From Rapana venosa (Eukaryota > Mollusca > Gastropoda > Neogastropoda > Muricidae), in NCBI GenBank assembly GCA_028751875.1, contig CM054141.1, positions 37,794,578 to 37,858,577 on the forward strand: a stretch of 64,000 nt of DNA. Reading direction: 5' to 3'. The notes under the pieces were generated by a model. It did no database searches. It worked only from the letters and a program-made list of their open reading frames with translations, and was not told the origin of the DNA. Shown here piece after piece: positions 32,980 through 46,400 of this stretch. Each line of letters begins with the position of its first letter. Position 1 is the stretch's first letter. The position numbers and the translations under genes are program-made.

Positions 32980-35900
32980 AATTTCAGTTACCTGTGTATG
33001 GTTTTAAGAAATGTCAAATTGCTGGCTTTGCAGCTGTAACCAGTTTTTATGTTTTAAAAAATTGCTATTTTGGAAAGGATGGATGTGGAGGAAGTGTTGG
33101 AATGTCACATAAAAATTAGATTAAAACATTTTTCTGTGTATTCAAAAATTTTTTTTTTACAAACTTGCATCAGAAAAGGCTTTTAAAAAAAATTGACAAA
33201 ATCTGGAATAAGAAAACCATTTTTGCCTTTCATTGTATGTGTATAAGATTGCAGGCATCTTGTATTGGTGTACCCTGTTACCTTATTTCCTTCATGCCTT
33301 GCCATAAGTCAGGGACATGCCCTGCCCATGACCCAGGTCATAGCACTCACATGGCCCAGCTGATTAGTAGACTGCTCCATCTGCACCTCTCCCAGCAGTC
33401 TTTGATTTCCATTGTCGGCACAAATGTACCAGTCAAAGCCCGTTTTGGGTGTTTTTGGGTTTTTTTAATCTGAAAAGTGACCCCCCCCCCTCCCCCCCCA
33501 ATATTTTTTTTTAAATGTGGAGACCCCACAGTGTAATGCAGGAAAAAACAGAAACCTATAGAATAACTAAAAGACAAATTTTCAACAACAAAAAGGAAGA
33601 AATAAGTGAGGGAAAAGGTTTAGATACCCATCCCGCCCAATTTACTAAAGTGAAAGATTTTACTTTGATCAGTACTGATAGCTGCATGATTTATTGTCTG
33701 CTTTCTTGCATTTGTCCAACCTTTTCACTCTTATCTGTTATGTCCATTTTTGTGCTTTTCTGCAAGATTTGAACTTCACTTCAGATATGTGTATTCTGAA
33801 ATTCCAGTGTAGCAAATGTGACCTAACCTATTCTAGCAGATCACTGCAAAGAGACAGCTTAGTACAAGGTTGTTGTTTTGTCCAGCCTTTCTTCTTGCTT
33901 TTGCTTTTGTGCTCTATTGAAACCTGGGTTGTCAAATTAGAAAATGTTTTTGTTTTTGACTATTAACTGTTTATAAGCAGTTATACTTTAAAACACTTGG
34001 CTGTATTGTTTTATGGTTTTTATTAAAGTGTGAATGTGTGTGTGTGGTGTGTGTGTGGTGTGTGTGTGCGTTAATCTTTGAATTAAGTAGACGAAAAAAC
34101 AGCCACTTTCTTGCTTTATTTTGTATTATAATATTTGGCATAGTTTTCTTGGATTTAATTACCAAAAGGCAATGTTGCTTTTATTCTTGCTTTTTTGATG
34201 TACTCAATTTGAAGTACTGAATCCAGAGTGAAGCAGTTTATAGCTGATACCCTTTTTCTTTAAAATATCCCGGTGCCCTTTCTTGAATGAATTACACAGT
34301 GCTTTTAGATTTACATGTTCAGTAATGGATGTTTTTGGCATTTGATATTTCAGTATTTAATTTGGAGGCTTTTTTTTGCTTTATCTGGGAAGTTGTGTAG
34401 TTTACTTGCATGTAAACATTTTTGGGAATGCCCACATTTTTCACCTTCAAAGGAGGGATAATGTAGCTTGTTGCCTGTATCAATTCTTGATCATAACCTG
34501 AAGGACATGGCTTAAATCACGTCTTCAACATATCGTCTTTGTGTAAAAATTTTTGTGGTTTTGCATAGTAGACTTGTTTAAAGTTATGCAGTTACTACCC
34601 TCCACTTTGTTGACCCCCCCCCCCCTTCCTCCCCTCTATTTCCAATTATTCCAGGGTCAATGTTAGCATTATGTGCATTTTGTTAAAAAGTATTGCATTT
34701 GAAGCTTCTTTTCAAATGAATTTATTCCCATGAAAGGGCAATTGGAAATCCCATTTGCCAGTAGCATGTGAAGTTTTTATTTTGGATTGCAATTATTATT
34801 AGCGGTTACCTTGCTCTGTTTGTACATTTAGTTTAAAACCCTTTGCCTCGAACCAAGTTTACTTATTCTAGAATCCCAAATGGAAATGTACTTTTATAAC
34901 CTAATTTGATTCCTGTTAAATTTGATCAAATCCATTTTCTCACCAGAATGAATGGAGACAATGTTGCATGTACCTTTAGAGGATCAACAATTTGTTTCTT
35001 GTAATCAATATTGCTTCTATTTTTTCTGTACATATCTATACGTCATTTTATAAAAATTGGTGAGCACACACCACAGGCACTTGACTATCCAACTGACTTT
35101 TTCTGAGAAAAACACAAGCTTTTTGTGATTGCTATTAACAACCTGAAATGAAATTAAATGAATGCTTAGCACTACTCCTTCAAAACTTGCAGGCTAATGT
35201 TTTGCACATTTTTTAAGGGTGTTTTGCTTTCTGGCTATAAAGATAACATGGCTGGAATTCAGCTTTTGCCACTTTTGGGATTTTTAAAGCATATTGGAAT
35301 GAACGTCATAGTGGCCTGAGATATTTCAAATTGGTGCATTCAAAACCAAACGAGTCGTTGAAAGGGGTTGAGAACAGCATGTCACATTTTAAGAATATTT
35401 GGTATTCCATGCATTTAGCCTCAGTTTATATAGTAAAATTTCCTAGTTTCTGTGAACAAGATATATTTTCAAAGTGTTTTCTTCACTTTGGAATGCATAC
35501 AATTAATCAATTTAGCATTAATTTCATGCAACGACAGTGCAAGATTGTAATCAGTTGTTTCAATGCTGCAATCAGAGGCACCTTGTTTTGCTAAAGAATT
35601 GACCAGCTCATTTCAATAAATTCTACAGTGAGAAGGGTCCTAGTGAAAGTTACTTGGATGCCTCTGCCTGCAATACAATGAATCAATAACTTAATCGCAA
35701 ATACAGTATCTTTCCCTATGTTCCCCTGCCAGTTCTTTAGTGCCACCAATACTGCTTTTGAGTCAACACAAAAAAATGTGGCAAATATCAAGAGCAGTAT
35801 TAGACAAAATTCAAAGCCACAAGGATTGCAAATAATTCAGAAATAAAAATAGAAATGATTGTATACTTTTAAAATAGGAATCACAAATGTGCCTCACTTC

Positions 35901-37200
35901 TGCCTGATTCCAATACAGAGCCATCACTATACACTTTTAAGTGATTAGAAATGATTAATTTCAATGTGACTTTTTACATCAATCGTGAGCAGATTTTGAT
36001 TCTTTTTTTTTTTTTTTACATCTGTGTAATCAATGTCAAAGCCATCATTTGTTTGATTGTCCAATTCTTATTGACCTGTTTAAAAGGAGAGGAATAGTCA
36101 TCACTATATGCAAAGAAAACCCCAACAGTCAGTTGGTCAGTCATTGTGTCACTGCTGGTCAGAGCATTGGGAAAAGCCTACCTCCCCCTTCATCCTGAAA
36201 AGAGAGGCTGGAGTTAGGGTTGGGTAGCCGGCTCGCAGCTGAAATGAAAAAAATTTAGAATGATTTGAAAAATATACTGCTAAAGCATGATGAAAAGAAA
36301 TAAAAATTTACAAAATGACCAAGGTCTTTGTTCAGTTTTGTTCATGAATGTTTGCAAATGTAGACTGTGTAGAAGACCTCGGATGCATATGCACCTTTTA
36401 TCTGTACTTCTCTCTCTCTTCCACCCTCTTTAATTTTGTCTGTCTCACTCCTTCCCTACCCTTACATTTAAAAGTACCCAATCAGTCCAGCATATAAGAA
36501 CTATGACCCATTCATATGTCTTCAAATGCCTGTCAGAAGTAAACATAGATGCACAAAACATATCCTCTCTAGAACATTCTTACACAATGTAATAAGTTCC
36601 CCAAAGTATGAATTCAAACCCACACAAAATTATATAAAATCACGTTATGTCATCAGATTTATCAGTTTTGGCACTTGAGCGCACAGATTTAGTGACATAA
36701 TATAGCATGAACTATCTTGGACAAAGTCGCATGATCCCAAGAACCTACAGGTTGTTTTTCCTCCTACACTTTACTATTTAGAGCTTGTGGACAATCTTGT
36801 CTAGTTTTGAGGTAAAATGTTGATAGAAAAACCTTGTTTCAGTAGGCTGAAGTTTCAATATTGATCATTTGCATCAAAGAGGTATTTTTAATACGTACAA
36901 TGTGATGCCATGTCAAAAACATACATGTATGTTAATGCTATGTGTGGTATCAGTTTTCATTGAACTGTTATTTTATAAATAACTATGTACCACCTCCATT
37001 CATGGCAGATTTCAAGCTTGAAATTCAAACTGCTCTCCCCAGGCAAAGTGAAGTCGGCTGTTGCCAGCCCCCCCAATTTTTTTCCTCTTTGCAAATGTAT
37101 TTGCTTCCTTGTGATGGTTGCTTTTTGTCTGGAAATTTGCCCGGAACAACTCTTTTTGTCATGGGTTCTTCTTTGTTGAATGCTCCGACAGCAACTATTG
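32980..37200. other. Long AT-rich spacer; nothing recognised
   Basis: About 4.2 kb with no coding frame, RNA gene or repeat family that I can place. C/T homopolymers lie near 33481-33500 and 34613-34625 and a GT tract at 34036-34070. Confidence 0.5.
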
Positions 37201-37279
37201 TTTTCATATGAGCAAAAATGTATTGTGCTGCCATCAAACACATGACAAGTCAGGCTCAGTATATCCAACTTCTGCGTAT

Positions 37280-37440
37280 GGGTTCTTAGTGCGCTAAATG
37301 TGTATCGCACATGGGACCTTGGTTTACCATCTCATCCAAAAGAATAATACCCAGACCCTAATCAAGGTCATATGGATGGGGTAAAGTTTGGGCTCAAAAG
37401 GAGGATCAACCTGTGACTATTGCTTGCTATGCAGGCCAGG
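37280..37440 (-). mobile_element. Diverged SINE-B fragment
   Basis: GTATCGCACATGGGACCTTGGTTTACCATCTCATCC-like text (37303-37336) matches the SINE-B central block at low identity. Confidence 0.4.
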
Positions 37441-37675
37441 TGCGGTACATCTCAATCTACCATTATTCATATTCTATCTATTGATAGTCATACCTGCAAT
37501 TTTTTTCCATTTTTGTACTTGAGAAAAAATATCAAAATATGTATAATTGGCATTGCTCTGACAGTTTTGGTTTTTTTTAAACAAAGCATTTGTTCGATTT
37601 CTATGTCTGTATGTATATGTCTATCCACTGTTTCAGGTAAGTCATATGATTTAACATGTCACAGAATTGATCTGT

Positions 37676-37730
37676 TCAAATCTAGCCTATCTTAGTTGAG
37701 TGGTTCTGTTCAAATCTAGCCTATCTTAGT
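37676..37730 (+). repeat. Short direct duplication
   Basis: GTTCAAATCTAGCCTATCTT occurs twice (about 37674 and 37708), 34 bp apart. Confidence 0.6.
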
Positions 37731-37872
37731 GGGATGGGTTATTATGGAATAAAATATTCAACAATTATTAATATTTAGACAAGACTAAATGTCTTTAAAC
37801 AGAAGTATCATTCATTTTTTAATGAAAGAGTACACAGGGATATTCACATGGAATCTTCTTTTGTCTGGCACA

Positions 37873-37876
<4 letters not shown>

Positions 37877-37915
<39 letters not shown>
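37877..37915. repeat. CT microsatellite
   Basis: About 19 CT units. Confidence 0.9.
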
Positions 37916-37919
<4 letters not shown>

Positions 37920-38039
37920 CCCCATACATTTTGTGTGTGTATTTTTTTTTTCTTTTTTGTTAAGTTGTTACAGTGCTTTGTTTCAGGGTTGCCAGGTGGT
38001 ATTTTAATAGCTGGTTTACTTTCCCTTTTTTGTTCTTCA

Positions 38040-39600
38040 GTTTAACGTATATTCACATTAAGTGATAACAGACATATGAAGGTAAACAATCACAAAAAAG
38101 AGAACAGGTACTTAAGAAACTGACTAACGTGAGCATAATACAATAAAAAAAGAATTTACATTCTAAATAACCGTAAAACTCATGTAACTTCAACAATAAA
38201 AAAAAATGAACACATCAAAAACTTAGAAACAAAAAATAAGTACTCTAAAGATTATTTCAGGGTGGGTAGAATGTCTCTGCCTCAAATCGATAAATGACCC
38301 ATTCGCTTGCACTATAGCAAATTACTGATGCAACTTTCTTTTCATTCGTCTTGATTGGTGTGTGTATGTTTAACAGAATCTTGCTCAGTATTTTCATTGT
38401 TTGATTTTTATTTTTTTTGGGGGGGAGGGGAGGGAGGGCTTTCTCTTAAATTAAAGATGAAAGGCCATTGTTTGTGTGCTTTTTTTCTTCTTCTTGACTT
38501 CAATGATAAGAAAACCATTTGAAAAAAGTACGAAAGTTTGCTGCCTGCTTAATTTTCAATGCTTCTCAACAGCAGCCCACCTTACATACAACTTCTTACA
38601 AACAGCACTGCCAGGCTGTACCTGAAAGGATTACAGATAGAATTGCTCACGTGATACAGGCGCATACACACACTCATATACATGAAAAAACGTTATGTAA
38701 ACTTAATCTTCTACCCTCAATAAAGATCATTTTGACTTGACTCGACTACACACGCACACACACGCACACGTACGTGTGAATAGCGCTACAAGACTTAAAA
38801 GCTAAAGGAAGAGTGCGGCCCTAATAAAATCGTGGCGCAATAACTGTATTATATAAGAAATAGCCGCAACTTCGCCTGACCGGCCTGGGACTCGCTGCCC
38901 TGACCTTGACGAAGATGTTATTTTTTTCGTGGGTTGAAAAGCAATAATAGTTTTGCTTTTCTTCTTCTTTCTTTCTTTTTTGCTCCACGCACACACACAC
39001 ACACACACACCAAAGCAAAACAAAAGTCAACAAATCATCAGGAACGATATCTTATCATATTCAGTGTAAAGCAAGTGAAATATGTAAATATGATAAGGCC
39101 TCCCTATCAGTCTGAAGAAGCGTTTAAATGAACTGTCAATAATGTTCAATGCAGATTTACGCATGCACGCGCACACTCACGATCTCATGCGCGCGCGCGC
39201 ACACACACACACCTACACACACTCACCACAATCACCGCCACCACTTTATAATAACAATAACAACCAAGGAAAGGGGCAGGGGAAAAAAAAACACCAAACA
39301 AACAAATTTTCAAGTCTTGAGTATCAGCGAGCCAGAACAATTTGAAATACATGGAATTCCTCATTCTTGAAAAACATACATAAGTATTTTGATTCAGTGA
39401 CAAAATTTTTAATAACAAGCGTTAAACGAGACACCTTCACAAATCATCCGAAATAGGCCTATTGTACAATCCAACACTGTTGCATAATTTTCACTAAGAG
39501 CTATCAGCCAACAGTCTGCCTTTTAATTGTCACTGCATGGGTGATGATAAAGTGATTTAATGTTTATCTGCTAAACATTGGCAAAACATTTTAACTTTCC
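38040..39600. other. Spacer upstream of GTF3A; CA/GC microsatellites only
   Basis: CA-rich tracts lie at 38748-38770, 38988-39010 and 39172-39215. I see no gene and no clear enhancer motif. Confidence 0.5.
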
Positions 39601-39711
39601 AAACAAAGTGTATACTAAAGCGCCGGGATAGATTTACTCACTTGTTTTTGATTGATTGCGGTTGATAGACAACGGTAGACAACTCTCAAGACAATCGCTT
39701 AGAAAATCAAC
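39600..39711 (+). promoter_or_regulatory. GTF3A: GTF3A 5'UTR / proximal promoter (inferred)
   Basis: The 110 bp before the ATG contain AAGCGCCGGGATAG and a GATTGATTGCGG stretch. No TATA box was recognised. The transcription start is not determinable from sequence alone. Confidence 0.35.
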
Positions 39712-39864
39712 ATGGACGTGAAAAAACATGTGTCTGTGTCTGAATGTGAGACAATGTCATCAAACAGCAATGATCGAAAGTTTTTCTGCCCTGAAGAAGG
39801 TTGTGGCAAATATTTCAGTAGACCATACAGGCTGGAAATCCACTTAAGAACTCATACAGGCGAA
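39712..39864 (+). CDS. GTF3A: GTF3A exon 1 (residues 1-51, finger 1)
   Basis: A Ser-rich start is followed by finger 1, [20 protein letters not shown] (C26-H48), and a TGE linker. It ends in phase 0 at GAA|GTAAGT. Confidence 0.93.
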
Positions 39865-40365
39865 GTAAGTTGACATTTTTTTAAATTTTGTGTGTGGGTA
39901 TCGTTTGGTTCTTTTATCATGTTTATGGCTTATTTTTCATTCCTTGGCTAGAGATTTTGTGCATGCGACTGTATAAAATGTACACGACGCCAATGTGCTT
40001 GTGTTTAATTTTTTTAAAAATTGAAATTCTATGTACCGGCACGAAATGGCCTACTCATTTGAAAGGCGGAACGTGTTTGTTAACGTGTGTGCAAGATAAT
40101 CTGCTTGTGTTTGCACACGGGGCCTAGGTTTAAATGCTAGTCTCATCCGAAGGACTTTTGTGGGGTGTGGAATAAGTACTTAAACTAGGGACTAGGCCTA
40201 ATTAATGTTCACTCCACCATGGTGGCTCGATCTCGGGGCCGTCAAATTAGGAGCGCAAGGCACTTTGAACTACTGGACTACCCTGCCCCCTGTTTTTGTT
40301 CCTGTCTGTCTGTCTGTCTGTCTCAGTGTCTGTCAGTGTCAGTCCGTCTGTCTCCGTCTCTGTCT

Positions 40366-40414
<49 letters not shown>

Positions 40415-40425
40415 CTCCTCTCTCT

Positions 40426-40458
<33 letters not shown>

Positions 40459-43400
40459 GTCCCGTAGTCTGACGACCGTGGGGGCACCCTCAAAGACTCA
40501 GCAACCAGTTCCCTCCATTCTTCTCTCTGTTCTGCCTTTCTCAGGGTTTTGTTGAGTTCTAGGCCTGTCCATTCACTGATGTTATCCTCCCAGCTCTTCC
40601 TTGGTCTGCCTCTTCTTCTTCCTCCTTGGACAGTGCCTTGCAAAACTGTCTTTGTAATTCCTTGGGATCTTGTGACATGCCCATACCACTTAAGTTTACG
40701 CTTTTTCACGATCGTTAGAAGGTTCTCATAGGGTCCAATGGTTTGCTGGATTCTGTTACGCACGCTTTCGTTGCTTATGTGGTCTTTGTAGGAGATGCCA
40801 AGGAGTCTCCGAAAGCATCTCATCTCCACTGCCTGTACTCTTCTCTCCAAATCTGCAGTCAGGGTCCATGATTCACAGGCATACAGAAATATGGATATGA
40901 CAAGGGAGCGCATTAGTCTGATCTTGGAGATAAGTGAGATATTCTTATCTCTCCAGATGGTGTTTAGTTTTGACAAAGCTGTTATTGTCTGTGCAGTCCT
41001 GCATACTACTTCTGGCTTGGATCCCTGGTCGGATACAATGGCTCCCAGGTACTTGAAGCTTTGAACTGTTTCCAGCTTCTGGTCATTAACCCTGATATCA
41101 GTGCTAATGCCGCTGGTGTTATTAGTCATCAGTTTGGTCTTCTCTGCACTGATTTCCATGCCGTATGTTTTGGAGGCCTTATCCAAGTGTTCTGTTAGGC
41201 TGGCAAGCTCTTTTTCTGATCCTGCTATTCCATCAATGTCATCTGTGAAGCGGAGGTTTGTGATCGTTCTGCCACCAATGCTGACTGATCCTTCATGATG
41301 TTCCAGTGCATCAGCCATGATTCTCTCAAGGAAGATGTTGAAAAGGGTGGGTGAGAGTAGACAGCCCTGCCTTACTCCAACTGTTGTTCGAAACCATTCT
41401 CCAATGTTGTTGTTGTAGTACACTGCACTGGTGGCCTCGCTGTACAGCTGTTCGATGACTCTGATCAGGTTTGCATTGATGCTGTACAAGTTCATGGTTG
41501 CCCACAAAGCTGCATGCCACACCCTGTCAAATGCCTTCTTAAAATCGATAAATACGTGGTATAGGTCTTGTTGATGTTGAAGGTACCGCTCACATAGCAT
41601 TCTGAGGTTGAATATCTGTTCTGTTGTGCTGCGCCCTGCTCTAAAACCTGCTTGTTCCTCAGCAATGATGGTCTCTGCTTGTGGCTTCAGTCTATTCAAT
41701 ATTATCTGCAGCATGACCTTGCTTGGGTGACATATGAGGCTGATTGTGCGGTAATTATGGCATTGTTGTAGATTTCCTTTCTTGGGGAGGGTGATGATGA
41801 GTGACTGCGTCCATGGTGTTGGCCATTTTCCTGTCTGCCAGATCTTGTTGCAGATTCTTAGTAGGGCGCTGATCATGGCTTCCCCTCCAGCTTGGACCAA
41901 CTCAGCTGGAATGTTGTCAGCCCCTGCTGACTTCCCCTTTTTCAGCGATCTGACTGCTGTTTCCACTTCTTCTCGGAGGATAGGGTGACTGTCTGTGTCT
42001 TTGCTTTCGGGTACATTAAGGACTTCTGGATCTCCTGCGGTTCTATAGTTATACAGGTCGGAGCAGTATTCTGTCCATCTGTTCAGAATATCCTGGTCGT
42101 CAGTGAGACACTTCCCATTTTTGTCTTGGATTGTTAAACCTTTTCTCTGTTTCGTGCTAGTCAGGTCTTTCACCAGCTGATATGCTTTCTTGCTATTGCT
42201 TTTCTTGATGTTCTCTTCAATGTCTTGGCACTGTTCACCGATCCATTTCTCTTTTGCCTCCGTCATGGACTTCCTGATTCTTTTGTTGACTGCCCTATAT
42301 TGTTCTGCTCTTTCTTTTGTTTCATTTTTCTTTTTCTTCAACTCTCTACGCTTGTCGCATAGTTGTAGGATGTTAGGTGTGACCCATGGTTTTTTGACTG
42401 GTCGGCGTTTGCCAAGAAGCTCGTTTGCCGTTTCAGTCACTGCTGTATTGAAACTATTCGTCAGTGTATCTATGTCTGAGTCTATCACAGTGAGTGCTGC
42501 AAACTTTCCACCTATCCTTGCTTGAAAAATTTCTAATACCTCTGGGTCCTTCAGCTTCTCGAGGTCAAATTTGATCCTGATGTTGTTCCGCTTGTGGATT
42601 TTCTTTAGACGTAGTCGGAAAGTCATCATCACAAGATCATGATCACTCCCTATGTCTGCTCCTGGAAAACTTTGTGTCTGTGCGATGTTAACGCTAGACT
42701 GAAACCGTCTTTTCACCATGATGTAATCTATTTGGTTGTGGTGTTCTCCATTTGGGCTATGCCATGTCCATTTTCTGGATTTCTTGTGTGGGCCAAGTGT
42801 ATTCACTAGCTGGAGGTGGTTGTTACTGGCAAACTCCAGGAGTCTCAAGCCTCTTTCATTTGATTGGTTATTACAATGTGGCCCACAAACGCCCTCCAGT
42901 CTTTCCATGCATCTTCTCCTACCTTGGCGTTCCAGTCGCCTTGCACAACGAGGATGTCTTTCTTGGGTGTTTGATTCAGAACCTCTTGTAGCTGTTCATA
43001 AAATTCTTCTACGGCTTCATCTGTGCAGTCTGATGTAGGGGCGTATGCCTGTACTATAGTTATGTTAAAGGGGGTTGCTCTCAGGCGGATGGTAATAAGT
43101 CTGCTGGACACAGGCTGACAGCTCATGACGGTGTTCACGGTGTCTTTGTGAACGAGAAACCCCACGCCGTGTTCATGTTTATCCTGTTTTACACTGTATA
43201 TATATATACACATATCATATATAATTATCATTTATTATGTGAGTGTCTCTCTGTCTAGAGCTCTCTCACTCTCAGTCTGTCTCTCTGTCTCTGCCTGTCT
43301 CTCTCTCTCTCTCTCAGTTTGTCTCTGTCTCTGTGCCTCTGTCTGTCTGTCTATCTCTGTCATTTTCTCACAGAGCTCTCTCTCTCTGTGCCCTGCTGCC

Positions 43401-46400
43401 ACCCCCCCACCCCCTCCCCCCTCTTTTTTTTCTTTTAGTAAAACTAAAAGCTAGGAGTCTGATGGGAGGAGAGTAGTGAGTAAAAAGAGGGCAGTGGTAA
43501 CACCAACTAAGAGGTGGTAGTGCTAGCTCCAGTTCAGAAACATGCAGAACTAGGTAAAATAGTTCAATTTTAGTTGTAACTTGGGCTTTTCACTTGGGAT
43601 GAGTTGGCCACCTTTGACAGTCTGAAAGCCAGTCACTAGGAGTAGGAGGGGAGATGATCGTAGAATGTGTTATGATTTTATCTGAACCATGTTCCTACCA
43701 TAAATGATGAATTTAGATTCCAAATTGATCCATTAAAACATAGATTAACAATTGATTACTTTGTGATATTTTATAAGACAAAGTGTGTGTGTGTGTCACT
43801 GTGTGTGTGTGTTGTGTGTGTGTGTGTATGTGTGTGTGTATGTGTGTGTGTTTGTGTGTGTTGTGTGTGTGTGTGTGTTATGTAAAAAACCGTGATAGAA
43901 TATAAGAATACTGACGTATGAAATTAAATTTTTTTATTTAGATCATCTATTTTGTCTTCAGATATTAATTCATTAATTGTTTGTCTAATTTTGTTCATGC
44001 TGTGATTTAAGTCATGATTTAACTTTTAAGTCATGATCATGTCCCCTGTTCTAACTCTCAGTCTCGTTATGTGCTGTTGATCTTGTCACTTGTTGTGTGA
44101 GGAATATTATATTACATATATTATTATCTTTTCCTAGTTACTAAGTTAGTAGAACTTAAGATTTATTTTATATCAAATGTTTGGCAACCTGCAAATTTTA
44201 TTCATCATTTAATGGCAAGTACAAAACTATGTCCACAATTATGCCCATAATAATTATGAGGATAATTTAGTTAATGAAGATTTCTCTTAGTTGTCTGTGT
44301 GTCTAGTTGCCCACTGAAGGGGAGGGTGACACCTTCACCTTGACTTTCATGTGTCATGAAAGTGACACACACATAATGAAATAGACACAGTAACTCCCCG
44401 TCTTCCAAAAACTGACACACACTTACACGTGCGCACACTCACGCATGCACACACATCTATGCATTATGCACACACACAACAATACACACACACACACACA
44501 CACACACGCACATGCACACACACACACAACACTCATATACACACACCCTCTTTCTCTCTCTTCCCCCATCTACCCCCCCCCACCCTCCTCTCTCTCTCTT
44601 CCCCCCCCCCCCCCCAACTCTCTCTCCTCTCTTTCGCTCTCTCGCACACACACACTGACACAGCGACACACATGGAGAGACTAAGACTAAGAGAGGCATG
44701 CATGCACGCAAACATGTATGCATGCACACACACATGCATGCACACACATACTCACTCACTCACTCACTCACTCACTGCACCTTACTTGTACACTACACAT
44801 GTATGCACAAACACTTAGTAGTGCTACACTTCTACTTTTAGCTCTATCAGTCTATGTCAGTATGTGTTACGTCTGAAAATCATTTGCTGTCAGCTCTCCC
44901 TGGAGTTATTTTTTTCCCCTTTTTAGGGTATGAAAGGCAAATTGTTAAGGCATAATTATAACTATAAGGCAATGACTGAATGAGTGTTTTAAAGATGTTT
45001 TTTTGGTTCCTTGGCCAGAGCTCCTGAGTAGACTTATGGTGAGATTTTGACTTTGGGGTACACACAGAGCTGCTTTTGGCCACCAGTAAGAGCCACGTTC
45101 CAACTTCTGGGATCGTTTTGTAATGGCCCTGAAGATGCAAGTTCAAATCATGGTGGCACCTGATGGATTAATGATTTGAATATTTTAATGACATCTCACA
45201 GATCAACTTGTAGTGTACAGATCTGTCATTATTATATTTCCTCAGTGGTTATATATGCATAATCTAATGCATGCACATCAATAGATCCCATCATTCATGT
45301 CAGCATTCAATGGGTTGTGAACACTTTGTAGGAAAGGACTGCATGAATCTGAGGATTGGCCAGTGTATCGGATGAAATGTCTGATTGGATCATTCTTGGC
45401 TGGTGTAGTATATTATGGTATTGTTTCTATAATGTTTCACAAGCAATTAGTGAATTACCATGTCATGACTTCTTTGGAACTTAAGTAAACTGCAAACTGA
45501 AATTTAAGTGTGTAGCATTTGTTTTCAGAGACCTTTTAAATGTGACGTGCCAGGCTGCAACAAGAGCTACTGTCGACAACCCCATCTTCTGAGACATCAG
45601 TACAATGCCCACAAGTCACAGGAAGAGCATGAGAAGATCACTTTTATGTGAGAGAAATCTTTATTATGGATTTGTGCAGGCTTGACAGTATCTGGACATG
45701 TTTATGATGAGTGCTGTTGATCAATATGAAATTAATCAGTTAATCATGACAATTATTGACTTGGCATGACTTGTCCCATAACTTTTTAAAAAGTTGTAAA
45801 CTTTATGCACTACATTTTTTTTCCAGGTCTTGGTTGTTTACTAATTAATGCCAGTAATTGTGAGAATGTGTACATCTACTACTACATACACATGTATACA
45901 ACTGGTTCCCCCCCCCCCCTCCCCATTTAGGTAGCCGCATTCCACCTTTGGGGATGGTGTCTTAACACCTGTGTGCATGTATTTCCTACCGGCACAAAAT
46001 GGCTTAGTCTTTGGAAAGGAAGAGCGGGTTTTTAATGTGTGCACAAGATGTTCTGTGTGCATTTGCACATGGTGCCTCGGTTTATGATCTCATCTGAAGG
46101 ACTCTTGACATTCAGATTGACTTTCTCATGAAACTGGGGAAAAAGTGCAACTTTATAGGCGTGTGAACATCTTAAATGTCCTGCCTTTTTTCTTTGTTGA
46201 CTTGGTTTAAAATAAAAGTCTTATCTCAAGTGCTTGCTGGGAAATTGAAACAGAACCATTGAGAACATGACAGGAAAAAAAACACCTGTAAATGGACTCC
46301 TCTACACTACAGAGACTCAAATCTGTAGTGTCAATAACTTTACCATCAGTCGTGAGTTTGACATCTTTTTTAAGTAACTGCAAGAATTTTTTTAGTTCAT

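Larger units (their letters stand above)
40449..43200 (-). mobile_element. 5'-truncated APE-type LINE, antisense in GTF3A intron 1
   Basis: It encodes the C-terminal part of an apurinic-type endonuclease joined to a reverse transcriptase. The minus frame 42908-40449 is open for 819 codons. Endonuclease text upstream ([17 protein letters not shown]) is in another frame, so a one-base shift occurs at about 42890-42900. The N-terminal endonuclease residues are missing at ~43200, next to an AT-rich repeat. CT microsatellites flank both ends. The C-terminus ([13 protein letters not shown]) and overall order suggest an RTE/CR1-like clade; I do not assign it further. Confidence 0.9.
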
